Assembly (NCBI GenBank): GCA_946185285.1
Contig: CAMHIS010000001.1
Coordinates: forward strand, 107,968-141,780
DNA length: 33,813 bases
DNA from: an uncultured Prevotellaceae bacterium
GTDB lineage: Bacteria; Bacteroidota; Bacteroidia; Bacteroidales; Bacteroidaceae
Direction: 5' to 3'
The notes under the pieces are model-generated. The model saw only the letters and a program-made list of their open reading frames with translations, was not told the DNA's origin and ran no database searches. This document shows, in pieces, positions 1 through 7,919 of this stretch (position 1 is its first letter; the number at the start of each line of letters is the position of its first letter). Made by a program: the position numbers and the translations under genes.

Positions 1-2
1 TG

Positions 3-599
3 CTGCAGCCGTTGGAGCAGCTGAGCCATATCAAGCGCATCCACGTGGCCTCTTACCAGAGTGCCTCGGGTGCCGGTGCCGCCGCCATGGCCGAGTTGCA
101 GCAGCAGTACAAGGAGATTGTGGAGACGGGCGCGGTGAAGACCATCAAGAAGTTCCCGCACCAGCTGGCCTACAACGTGATTCCGCAGATTGACGTCTTC
201 CAGCCCAACGGCTACACGAAGGAGGAGATGAAGATGTACAACGAGACACGTAAGATCATGCACACCGACGCGAAGTGCTCGGCCATGTGCGTGCGCGTCT
301 CTTCGCTGCGCAGCCACTCTGAGAGCGTATGGATTGAGACCGAGCGTCCCATCAGCGTTGAGGAGGCTCAGCAGGCCATTGCCGCCGCCCCCGGCTGTAC
401 ACTGGTCGACGACCCGTCGACGCTGACCTATCCCATGCCGCTCGACACAGCCGGCAAGGACGATGTCTTCGTGGGCCGCGTCCGCAAGGACCTGACCGAC
501 GACTGCGGCCTGACCTTCTGGCTCTCCGGCGACCAGATTCGCAAGGGTGCCGCCCTGAATGCCGTTCAGATAGGAGAGTATTTGATAAGTAAGAAGTAA
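3..599 (+). CDS. asd: Aspartate-semialdehyde dehydrogenase, C-terminal part (5' end outside window)
   Basis: The enzyme makes L-aspartate-4-semialdehyde from aspartyl phosphate with NADPH, the branch point to lysine/diaminopimelate, threonine and methionine. The reading frame is open from the left edge, so the gene begins upstream; about 198 residues are visible. The opening stretch ([16 protein letters not shown]) matches the family's conserved segment after the catalytic cysteine, and the cysteine itself lies outside the window. The segment [17 protein letters not shown] carries the conserved basic residues and the catalytic His of the C-terminal domain. Near the end, FVGRVRKD and the final helix with [14 protein letters not shown] are also family-typical. 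The stop lies in an AAGTAAGAAGTAA purine run, similar to the repeat at the end of the IMP cyclohydrolase gene. A lipoprotein gene follows after 12 nt. Family assignment is confident. Confidence 0.95.
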   Translation: MQPLEQLSHIKRIHVASYQSASGAGAAAMAELQQQYKEIVETGAVKTIKKFPHQLAYNVIPQIDVFQPNGYTKEEMKMYNETRKIMHTDAKCSAMCVRVSSLRSHSESVWIETERPISVEEAQQAIAAAPGCTLVDDPSTLTYPMPLDTAGKDDVFVGRVRKDLTDDCGLTFWLSGDQIRKGAALNAVQIGEYLISKK

Positions 600-611
600 T
601 AAGTAAGACGT

Positions 612-1106
612 ATGATTACCTGGAAGATGAGGAAAACGATTGTTTGTTGTCTTGGCTGTCTGAGTTGGCTTTTCTTCTCTTGCTCTGGCGAGCGTGGGTA
701 TATTGACTACCGTGGTCTGTCGATGGGCATACCGGCACGCCAGATGGTGGACTCGCTGTTGCAGAAGATGCCTAACCTGTGGCTCGACACGACGAAGTTC
801 GATGACCGCTATGTGATGGCCGACACGCTGGCACGTAACTTCACCGTCGCCGTGTACCATCATAATGACACCATCGTCGACATCTTAGAGAACTATACTG
901 CCACGTACAACGACTCGACGTCGCACCTGTGGCAGGCTCTCCACGACGAGATGGAGAAGGTGTACGGATGGCCCAACATGGGCAAGCACGGCGACCTGCA
1001 CAAGGAGGCCACGTTCCAGAACGACAAGGGCACCATCCTGCTGACGCTCCTGAACACGTATTCGCCGACTGTCACCGTCCGCTACTCTACGGAGCGCAGA
1101 GAGTAA
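612..1106 (+). CDS. Small predicted lipoprotein of unknown function
   Basis: A protein of 164 residues (or 159 if the second ATG at 627 is used; that start puts the signal peptide at the N-terminus and is attractive). The N-terminus has a basic start, a hydrophobic stretch and the sequence LFFSCSGE, a loose Bacteroidetes lipobox with a lipidatable Cys followed by Ser-Gly-Glu, so it is probably anchored in the envelope. The rest is soluble, rich in Asp, Thr and aromatic residues, with no catalytic motif recognised. It starts 12 nt after asd on the same strand and is probably co-transcribed with it. It ends 3 nt before the stop of the convergent PorT-like gene. No family name can be assigned from sequence alone. 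Confidence 0.75.
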   Translation: MITWKMRKTIVCCLGCLSWLFFSCSGERGYIDYRGLSMGIPARQMVDSLLQKMPNLWLDTTKFDDRYVMADTLARNFTVAVYHHNDTIVDILENYTATYNDSTSHLWQALHDEMEKVYGWPNMGKHGDLHKEATFQNDKGTILLTLLNTYSPTVTVRYSTERRE

Positions 1107-1109
1107 TCT

Positions 1110-1853
1110 CTATTCGAAGTAGAACGTGAGTGTGAACATCTTCGCGTGGCCGGTCGTGACGGAGTTGGTATAGAGCCTGCTCACTGCATCGGTCAGTTCG
1201 TCGGCATGTCCGCCGTCGAGGGCGTTGGTAAGACTGTAGCTGAACTTCAGTTCGGGTATGAGCTTGAAGAACGGCAGGTAGAAGTCGCAGCCAAAGCCTA
1301 TTTCAAGCATTGTGTCATAACGCTTCAGCTGGATGTAGTCCTGTGACTTCGACGTGAGGTTGATCATGGGATTCACACCGGCAATGAGGTACGGACGGTA
1401 GTTGTTGAAGCGCTCGGCGGCGAACTTCAGGTTGATGGGAACCGCTATATATGTGTTCTTCATGTCCTGTGTGGCCGTCAGCACGCGGCCCTCGGCGTCG
1501 GTGCGGTTCAGGTGACGGAAGCTGAGGTGCTTTGCTCCGAAGTGCATGGTCGGTGCCACGCGCAGCGAGAGGTGCTGCGATAGCCGCTGGTCTGCAAGCA
1601 CGCCGACGCTGAACCCTGGGTTCCAGTTGTCCTGGTCGCAGACGACGGTCTCGGTTCCTTCCGTACCGTCTTCAAGCGTTACCACCTGCGGCCCGGCGTT
1701 CTGCATCTCAATGTCCTGGATGTGCAAGCCCACGCTGATGCCGAAGTGCGTAGGCCGCAAGTCGATGTATGGCTTGTTCTGCGGCTTACGCTCCTGGGCA
1801 CAGAGCCCCAGCGCCAGTGTCAGTATATATAATAAGGAGAACAGTTTTCTCAT
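1110..1853 (-). CDS. porT: PorT-family outer-membrane beta-barrel protein
   Basis: A 247-residue protein with an N-terminal signal peptide (MRKLFSLLYILTLALGLCAQ, cleavage probably after the Ala or Gln) and then alternating amphipathic strands. It ends in an aromatic strand (KMFTLTFYFE), as expected for an outer-membrane barrel with C-terminal Phe. The segment YIDLRPTHFGISVGLH, the overall length and the strand pattern resemble PorT/SprT, a membrane component associated with type IX secretion in Bacteroidetes. A general porin-family (OMP_b-brl_2) protein is the alternative. It is convergent with the upstream lipoprotein and divergent from the ferredoxin. Linking it to secretion of the C10 proteases downstream is tempting, but no classical type IX C-terminal sorting domain is evident in them. 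Confidence 0.75.
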   Translation of the reverse strand: MRKLFSLLYILTLALGLCAQERKPQNKPYIDLRPTHFGISVGLHIQDIEMQNAGPQVVTLEDGTEGTETVVCDQDNWNPGFSVGVLADQRLSQHLSLRVAPTMHFGAKHLSFRHLNRTDAEGRVLTATQDMKNTYIAVPINLKFAAERFNNYRPYLIAGVNPMINLTSKSQDYIQLKRYDTMLEIGFGCDFYLPFFKLIPELKFSYSLTNALDGGHADELTDAVSRLYTNSVTTGHAKMFTLTFYFE

Positions 1854-1918
1854 ATATCATATAACGCCAAAACAGCCGCAATATTATATCCTTGGCAATT
1901 TCGACACCGTATAAATTG

Positions 1919-1926
1919 CAAAAATA
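1919..1926 (-). promoter_or_regulatory. Possible -7 box for the PorT-like gene
   Basis: On the minus strand TATTTTTG fits the Bacteroidetes TAnnTTTG box and sits about 65 nt upstream of the start codon. No TTTG element at the usual 19-21 nt distance was found, so this is a weak call. Confidence 0.35.
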
Positions 1927-1937
1927 ATGTACCAAAA

Positions 1938-1971
1938 GTTAGGTATAATTCAAAAATATTACTTACCTTTG
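1938..1971 (+). promoter_or_regulatory. Promoter of the ferredoxin gene
   Basis: TACCTTTG at 1964-1971 is an exact TAnnTTTG -7 box. A GTTAGG segment at about 1938-1943 lies 20 nt upstream and is a partial match to the -33 element. The start codon is 48 nt downstream of the box. Confidence 0.7.
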
Positions 1972-2018
1972 CATCACAATTTTTGAGTATTATTAATTCA
2001 CTAACATTTAAAAGTATT

Positions 2019-2189
2019 ATGGCTTACGTAATTGGTGATGACTGCATCGCATGTGGAACCTGTATAGGTGAGTGCCCCGTAGAGGCTATCTCTGAGGGCG
2101 AGAAGTATGTAATTGACGCTGACGCTTGCACGGAGTGCGGTACATGTGCTTCGGTCTGCCCGTCAGAGGCAATCTCTCTTCCGGCTTAA
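2019..2189 (+). CDS. 2[4Fe-4S] ferredoxin
   Basis: A 56-residue electron carrier of the clostridial type. Two complete CxxCxxCxxxCP motifs are visible, CIACGTCIGECP near the N-terminus and CTECGTCASVCP in the second half, each able to bind a [4Fe-4S] cluster with the two motifs exchanging their last Cys. The start ATG at 2019 (MAYVIGDDC) gives the normal length of the family; the frame is open slightly further upstream but would add an unlikely N-terminal extension. It has its own promoter and is followed by a hairpin, so it is probably monocistronic. Likely partners are anaerobic oxidoreductases such as pyruvate:ferredoxin oxidoreductase or hydrogenase, none of which is in the window. Confidence 0.97.
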   Translation: MAYVIGDDCIACGTCIGECPVEAISEGEKYVIDADACTECGTCASVCPSEAISLPA

Positions 2190-2214
2190 TTTTATTATTG
2201 AGCTTTATAACCAC

Positions 2215-2248
2215 AAAGCAGGAGCTTCGGCAACGAAGTTCCTGCTTT
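2215..2248 (+). terminator. Hairpin terminator after the ferredoxin gene
   Basis: Inverted arms of 15 nt (2215-2229 and 2234-2248) pair with one G-T position around a GCAA tetraloop. The hairpin starts 26 nt after the ferredoxin stop. The downstream T-run is short, so termination strength is uncertain. Confidence 0.75.
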
Positions 2249-2259
2249 CGTTGATATAC

Positions 2260-2353
2260 CTGTCATTTCCACTTTTCAACCCTCACTTCCCTCACTTCCC
2301 TCACCCGCGCAGGTGACAGAAGTGAGGGAAGTGAGGGTTGAAAAATGTGACAG
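2260..2353. repeat. Large palindrome with iterated arms (CCCTCACTT type)
   Basis: Two perfectly complementary 25-nt arms (2273-2297 and 2320-2344) are separated by 22 nt, with an outer CTGTCA/TGACAG pair at 2260-2265 and 2348-2353. Each arm is itself built from tandem copies of a 9-nt CCCTCACTT-like unit. The loop contains CACCCGCGCAGGTGAC. No open reading frame of note crosses it. Confidence 0.9.
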
Positions 2354-2378
2354 ACAATTAGGCGTCGGAACTTTCGTT

Positions 2379-2403
2379 TTTGTCTCAGAGCGCATGAGAC
2401 AAA
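2379..2403. repeat. Short perfect inverted repeat (TTTGTCTCA)
   Basis: TTTGTCTCA at 2379-2387 and its exact complement at 2395-2403 surround a 7-nt loop. A second small inverted repeat, GGTCATT/AATGACC, follows at 2430-2450. Both lie in the gene-free stretch between ferredoxin and the first C10 protease; function unknown. Confidence 0.7.
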
Positions 2404-2464
2404 GCTGTTCCGGATAATTATCCCAGAAAGGTCATTGGACCCTAATGACCGGTTTGGGTTTAGC

Positions 2465-2548
2465 GGAAAAACGTGGCGGGTTTTTGGAAAAACGTGGCGC
2501 GTTTTCGGCAAGACGTGGCGGGTTTCGGCCAAAACCCGCCACGCCCGC
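2465..2548. repeat. Three 21-nt tandem repeats plus an inverted copy
   Basis: Units beginning GGAAAAACGTGGCG at 2465 and 2486 and GGCAAGACGTGGCG at 2507 recur with an exact 21-nt period. They are followed by AAAACCCGCCACG in inverted orientation at about 2530-2542, which can pair with any of them. Because 21 is a multiple of 3, a spurious minus-strand frame shows a seven-residue KTRHVFP repeat; I do not regard it as a gene. Confidence 0.85.
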
Positions 2549-2588
2549 TTTGATTTCAGTTCTGCGTGTTTATAAAACAAGGAAAAGA

Positions 2589-2620
2589 TTTGGAATTGTC
2601 GGTTTATTTTTTTAATTTTG
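2589..2620 (+). promoter_or_regulatory. Promoter of the first C10 protease gene
   Basis: TTTG at 2589-2592, a 20-nt spacer and TAATTTTG at 2613-2620 match the Bacteroidetes -33/-7 consensus. The start codon at 2661 is 40 nt downstream. Only 48 nt separate this gene from the second protease gene, so the promoter may serve both. Confidence 0.85.
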
Positions 2621-2660
2621 CAGCACATTTTTTGTTAGAGAATCCAAATAATTGAAGATT

Positions 2661-5600
2661 ATGGGAAAGAAGTTCTATGTCATTATTACGATGTGCCTGC
2701 TTGGCTGCGGCCTGCTCCATGCTGTTCCCGTTGACACGGAGGAGGCACGCCGCAAGGCTGCCCAGTTCCTCATACAAAAGTCGGTCGGTGACGGCCGCCG
2801 CATGGCACCTGGCAGGTCGCCCCGTATGAAGCTCGCCCACCAGCGTACGACGGCCAGTGGTCAGCCGGCTTTCTACGTCTTTAATAATGACGCGGGCGGC
2901 TTCGTCATCGTCGGCGGTGACGACCGTGCAGAGGAAATCCTCGGCTACTCTGACACAGGGCGGTTTGATACCGCCGACATTCCCGACGGCCTCGCCGACC
3001 TGCTGTCGGGCTACGAGCAGCAGATCAGCCACGTCAGCAGTCAGGCGCAGCATCGTGTAGCCAAGCGGGCTGATAACGGCTGGGCTGACATCGAACCGTT
3101 AGTACTAACTCAGTGGAACCAATATGCACCATACAACAATCTGTGCCCCATTGACCCTGACGACGGCCGACGCTGTATAACGGGGTGTACGGCCGTAGCA
3201 TTTGCCCAGGTAATGTACTACCACCAATGGCCGGAAATCGGCTATGGCCGCACGTCGTATAAATGGAACAGCCAGACACTCTCAGCCGACTTTTACAACG
3301 TCAGCTTTGAATGGGACAAGATGAAGCTGGAATACGACTACGAGGACACAGATGAAGACCAGGCCGTGGCCACATTGTTGTATCATTGTTCGTTGGCAGC
3401 TCATGCCGCCTTTTCTTCCTCTAATACCCCTGGCTCATTTAACCGGGATATTCTGACAGACCACTTCGGGTATAAGCGTACGGCCAAGACGCTCTGGCTT
3501 AACAACAACTCGCTTGCCAACTTTGAGGCAATTGTCTATAATGACCTGACGAATAAACTACCAGTCCTCTTCTGCGCAGACTCTGAGAATTCCGGTCATG
3601 CGATGGTTGTCGACGGCTATCGTTGTGGCGGCTTCTTCCACGTCAACTTCGGATGGAGTGGCGCTAACGACGGATACTACAAACTGACTGCTGTCGATGA
3701 ATTCACAAAGAACCAATACATCATCTACAACATTGAGCCCGACCGCAACGCCCCTTTGGAGGCCGGTGTCTATCCACGGGAGAGCTACCAGCTGTCGGAC
3801 GACGGCACAACACTGGTGAAGTGGACGGGTGACGAGAGCTACATACACCTTGGAGCCGACGCTGCCCTGTGGAGCGTGAAAAAGATCGGCGACGAGGCCT
3901 TCGAGGGCTGCGCGAGCCTTGAGGCCGTGTTCATTCCGAGTCAGGTGATGTATATTGGAACCAACATCTTCAAGGGCTGCACGAACCTGACTAGCATCAT
4001 GGTGGATGAAGAGAATAAATACTACCATGTGAGCAATGGCCTGCTGACAGACAATTACGACTACGTCATGGCAAGTACGGCTCAAACCAACCTCATCATA
4101 CCCGAAACGATTGTCACCTTAAGGCCGCAAGTCTTTTCTAACAGCACAAATCTCAAGCAGATAACCCTGCTGAAGACAGATTACCCGCCATACGTTTACG
4201 ACGATACCTTCAACAGTGATATCGAATACTCGGCCGTAACGCTCTACGTGCCGCAACAGAGCATCAACAGTTACCGCAACAACTGGTTCTGGGGCAGGTT
4301 CACCAATATTGTGGGCATCAGCGACCCTGTGTCGAAGAAGCTGACTGTGGAGACTACCACGGGACAGAAGAAGGAATACATGCTCTACCAGATGCCGGTG
4401 ATGAAAAACAACGGCACAACGCTCGAGATAACCACTCGGATGGGACAGACCGTCAGCTACGACTTGGAGAAACTGCAGAAGATGACTTTTGTGGACAATA
4501 ACCAGCTTGGCAATCCAAACGGTCAGGGCGGCGTTGACGTTGCCGACGTTGCCGCCTTGGTCAGCCACCTAAAGAACAAGACGCCGCAAGGTTTCGACCG
4601 CTTGGCTGCCGACATCAACCAGGACGGACAGGTGGACGGCGACGATGTCGCGGCCTTGGCCCAGGTGGTGATAGGCCGCCGCGAGGCCCTCGCCCGGCAG
4701 GACGGACAGACCGCCGGCCTCGGCACCGAGCCTGCCGGCCAGTCGCCTGACGATGCCGCCATGTACATCTACCTCAACGACGGCCGCCGGCTGAAGGCTT
4801 TCCTGATGAGTCAGGTGGCGCACGTCAGCTACAGCTGTACGGGCCTTGACGGACTGACCTACGACATGCCAGTGGTGCAGCTTGTACAGACCCGCGACAG
4901 TCTCTACCGCATACCTATTGCCGCCATCGACAGCATCTGCTACCAGACGCCTGAACCGATCATGAAGAAAGGCATTTTCATTATCGACGAGACGAACGTG
5001 GGCAACATCGCCAGTGTTGACTTCGACAATTACACCATCACCTTTAAGAGCTCGACACCCGCCGCCCAGTTGCCCAAGCAGGGGCAAGTCATCTATAGCG
5101 ACCTGGAGGAAGACCCGCTGCCCATGGGCTTCTCGGGGCGCGTCACCAAAATCAGCGGCAACATCTATACCTGGGAGTCGGCCGGACCCGAAGAAGTGTT
5201 TGACCGTCTGCTCGTCGTAGGGCGCATAGAGCCGGGGGGTAGTCACAGCTATTCTACTCGCCGCTTCATGTCGCGCCGCAGGGAACACGCCGAACCTTCT
5301 TACAAAATCAAATGCGACCTGCTCAAGCCGCTCGTCATCGACGGAAAGGGTCAGATAATCGTTGACTACACTATCGACCTTAATGTGTTCAACTCCGAAC
5401 CGACATTGGTTGACATCATCTGGCAGCACGACTTGGAATTTGGCATCAATGTCGAACTGCTCAATGAAGATAATATGCAGGGTGCCATCCCTAGTGCATG
5501 GGATCCCAATGAAAAGCTGAAGGAAATGTGGACACCACCCGCACTGCTGTTTACCGTTTGGGGCATTGAAGTGTATGGTATGGTGGGAGCCTATATCTCC

Positions 5601-7871
5601 TACGGCGGCGAATTCAGCATCGAACTGTCAGGTCTTAAATACAAGTATTCCAACAAAGAGCATTACAGATACAATTCAGAAGCCGACCCCAAATGGAGCC
5701 GCGAGGAAATATTCCACGAGAAAGGCTGGAACTTCGACGACTTAGCCGACAACATCAAGCTGAAGACCGAGCTGGCTGGCAAAGTGTCGTTTGGCGCATG
5801 CGTGGAATTTGACGTTGCCGTATGGAAACCCAAGTGGGCTTCGCTCGGCTTCAACATAAAGTGCGGTCCCGAACTGAAAGGCAGCATTTCGCTCGATACC
5901 GATATCTTAAAGACTATGGCTGACGAAGGTATTGAAGCAGCTATGTACAAAGAGTTCTCTGAGAATGTGAAGCTGACTTTTGGCATCAAGTTAGGCCTTG
6001 ACATCTTGGCACGCCTTGGATACAAAGAATGGAAGCTGGCCAATATCTCGACCACCCTCTACCCGGCTACGGTGACGCTGCTGCCCAAGCTGTCGAAACC
6101 TGCACTGCCCAAACTATACAGGATGGGTGAAAGCAATTACTTTATGGAAACCGCCTATCTGTGGGACCATGTGGATGCTATGAATGTGAAGACCAAGGCC
6201 ACGAACACCACGCTTTTCCCCGGTCCCATCGGATTGTCCATCTACGACGCCAACGGCAAGGAACTGTATAACCAGTTCACCAAGGATTATGACTATTGGC
6301 ATTGGGTCAAGGCTTCGACATACCAGACCTCCCTCAGCCAGTACAGCCCGCAGACGCTGAAAGTCTATCCGCAGTACAAACTCTTTGGCTTCTTCCCCTT
6401 GAAGGGCGAGCCGTCCGAAATCACCATCCCCAAGCCGCTGACGCTGTCGACAAACCGGGTCGTGGTGGAGGAAGGCAAGACGGCCGACGTCACTTGCAAC
6501 GACGGTTGGGACTGCCTGACCATTGAGGCGGCCGACAAGGATGCCGTGTCGGTATCTATCAAGAAGAGAACCGACGGTTCGCGGCATGCCAAAATCATCG
6601 GTCTGGTGGCCGGCGTAACCACTGTCACAGTGAAGGATGTCCGCAGCGGTGTCACTCAGACAGTCGACGTGACCGTCAGGCCGACGCCCATCCAACTATC
6701 GGCCAACCACTTGAAACTGAAAGTGGGACAGACGAAGGTGATAACCATCAGTCCTAAGGCTGCCTACACACTTGAAAACAGTGACCCCGACGTAGCCACC
6801 GCCCTCATAGATTTGACCGCCGGCGGCTCCAACCGCCTGAAGACCGTCTTGCAGGTGCTGGCCCTGAAGGAGGGTACCGCCACCATCACCATCACCAATC
6901 CGAAGCTCTGCCGCATGACAGCCCTCGAGGTAGAGGTCGTTGACCCCAATGTGATTAACATGGAGGCTGAGGCTGTCGACCTTGGACTGCCCAGTGGCGT
7001 ACAGTGGGCGACGTGCAACGTCGGTGCCGTCTTCCCCGAGGACTGGGGCGGCTACTATGCCTGGGGCGAGACAAAGGACAAAACCAGCTACAGCTGGAGC
7101 AACTACCAGCACTGCGACGGAACGTCAGAATCGGCCTACGACATGGGCGAAAGCATCGGCCTGTCACAGTATGATGTCGCCAACGTACAATGGGGCGGTA
7201 TGTGGCGTATGCCTACCGACACCGAATTCAGAGAACTGCTGAACTACTGCACTTCAGAGTGGATGCAGGTCAACGGCCAGTGGGGACGCGAATTCACTGG
7301 CCCAAACGGCAACAGCATATTCTTGCCAGCTGCCGGCTATTATGAAGACAAAGAATGTGTTGATGAATCAAAAGAGGGCTGCTATTGGTCAGAATCGTAT
7401 TCGACCTATTCCTGGGGCACGAAATACTACTTGGCATGCTGCATGAAATTTGACAACGACGGTACTAACCGATATGGTGGGCAGCGCTGCAAGGGCTATT
7501 CTGTCCGTCCCGTCAAGAGCGCAAGTGCCGATGACTACGTGCATGGTATCTGTGGCGAACCTAGTCCTGCCGAGGGTGCCGTCACGGGGAGTACAGGTGC
7601 ATATTTCTATGTTCCCATTACCATGCCGCATAATGGTTCGTTTGTCGGAAGCATAATTGTAAGCGACAAACCCGACGTGAGCCGTAAAGTAAAAGGAGTA
7701 AACATCTCCGGCAGTGGTAGATACGGCGAGACATACACCTGGTTCTCCACAACAATTACAGGGCTGCAACCCAACACCAAGTACTACTGGCGCGTCAAGT
7801 ATTTCGACTTCGAGAAAGAAGATTTCGTCAACTGCTCACCCATCTGGTGGTTCCAGACTGGCTCCGAGTAA
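2661..7871 (+). CDS. Secreted C10-family cysteine protease, multidomain (1736 aa)
   Basis: A streptopain/interpain-like protease. A signal peptide (MGKKFYVIITMCLLGCGLLHA) is followed by a Spi-type inhibitory propeptide (about residues 25-120, with FVIVGGDDRAEEILGYSD). The catalytic domain has Cys176 in TGCTAVAFAQVMYYHQWP, His313 in GHAMVVDGY, and FGWSGANDGYY. Then come BspA-type LRR_5 repeats (about 387-550), a dockerin-like pair of Asp-rich loops (about 624-672), a beta-rich segment I do not recognise (about 767-1247), two Ig-like BIG2-type repeats (about 1260-1430), a Fibrobacter-type paralogous (FISUMP) domain (from 1434), and an Fn3-like tail (TKYYWRVKYF). The first ATG that gives a clean signal peptide was chosen. 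It is far longer than streptopain (about 400 residues). Expected roles are host-protein cleavage or adhesion; substrates cannot be read from sequence. Confidence 0.92.
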   Translation: MGKKFYVIITMCLLGCGLLHAVPVDTEEARRKAAQFLIQKSVGDGRRMAPGRSPRMKLAHQRTTASGQPAFYVFNNDAGGFVIVGGDDRAEEILGYSDTGRFDTADIPDGLADLLSGYEQQISHVSSQAQHRVAKRADNGWADIEPLVLTQWNQYAPYNNLCPIDPDDGRRCITGCTAVAFAQVMYYHQWPEIGYGRTSYKWNSQTLSADFYNVSFEWDKMKLEYDYEDTDEDQAVATLLYHCSLAAHAAFSSSNTPGSFNRDILTDHFGYKRTAKTLWLNNNSLANFEAIVYNDLTNKLPVLFCADSENSGHAMVVDGYRCGGFFHVNFGWSGANDGYYKLTAVDEFTKNQYIIYNIEPDRNAPLEAGVYPRESYQLSDDGTTLVKWTGDESYIHLGADAALWSVKKIGDEAFEGCASLEAVFIPSQVMYIGTNIFKGCTNLTSIMVDEENKYYHVSNGLLTDNYDYVMASTAQTNLIIPETIVTLRPQVFSNSTNLKQITLLKTDYPPYVYDDTFNSDIEYSAVTLYVPQQSINSYRNNWFWGRFTNIVGISDPVSKKLTVETTTGQKKEYMLYQMPVMKNNGTTLEITTRMGQTVSYDLEKLQKMTFVDNNQLGNPNGQGGVDVADVAALVSHLKNKTPQGFDRLAADINQDGQVDGDDVAALAQVVIGRREALARQDGQTAGLGTEPAGQSPDDAAMYIYLNDGRRLKAFLMSQVAHVSYSCTGLDGLTYDMPVVQLVQTRDSLYRIPIAAIDSICYQTPEPIMKKGIFIIDETNVGNIASVDFDNYTITFKSSTPAAQLPKQGQVIYSDLEEDPLPMGFSGRVTKISGNIYTWESAGPEEVFDRLLVVGRIEPGGSHSYSTRRFMSRRREHAEPSYKIKCDLLKPLVIDGKGQIIVDYTIDLNVFNSEPTLVDIIWQHDLEFGINVELLNEDNMQGAIPSAWDPNEKLKEMWTPPALLFTVWGIEVYGMVGAYISYGGEFSIELSGLKYKYSNKEHYRYNSEADPKWSREEIFHEKGWNFDDLADNIKLKTELAGKVSFGACVEFDVAVWKPKWASLGFNIKCGPELKGSISLDTDILKTMADEGIEAAMYKEFSENVKLTFGIKLGLDILARLGYKEWKLANISTTLYPATVTLLPKLSKPALPKLYRMGESNYFMETAYLWDHVDAMNVKTKATNTTLFPGPIGLSIYDANGKELYNQFTKDYDYWHWVKASTYQTSLSQYSPQTLKVYPQYKLFGFFPLKGEPSEITIPKPLTLSTNRVVVEEGKTADVTCNDGWDCLTIEAADKDAVSVSIKKRTDGSRHAKIIGLVAGVTTVTVKDVRSGVTQTVDVTVRPTPIQLSANHLKLKVGQTKVITISPKAAYTLENSDPDVATALIDLTAGGSNRLKTVLQVLALKEGTATITITNPKLCRMTALEVEVVDPNVINMEAEAVDLGLPSGVQWATCNVGAVFPEDWGGYYAWGETKDKTSYSWSNYQHCDGTSESAYDMGESIGLSQYDVANVQWGGMWRMPTDTEFRELLNYCTSEWMQVNGQWGREFTGPNGNSIFLPAAGYYEDKECVDESKEGCYWSESYSTYSWGTKYYLACCMKFDNDGTNRYGGQRCKGYSVRPVKSASADDYVHGICGEPSPAEGAVTGSTGAYFYVPITMPHNGSFVGSIIVSDKPDVSRKVKGVNISGSGRYGETYTWFSTTITGLQPNTKYYWRVKYFDFEKEDFVNCSPIWWFQTGSE

Positions 7872-7919
7872 GCCCTCGATAAACTTGTCTATAATGATGT
7901 TGTTATAATATAATGTGTT

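Noticed and set aside
2263..2628. Minus-strand frame with a seven-residue KTRHVFP repeat
   Set aside because: The repeat simply reflects the 21-nt period of a non-coding tandem repeat; the frame also crosses the palindrome at 2260-2353 and the -7 box of the protease promoter.
4569..5429. Minus-strand frame of 286 codons opposite the first C10 protease
   Set aside because: Antisense shadow of a long GC-rich gene with no recognisable motif or promoter.
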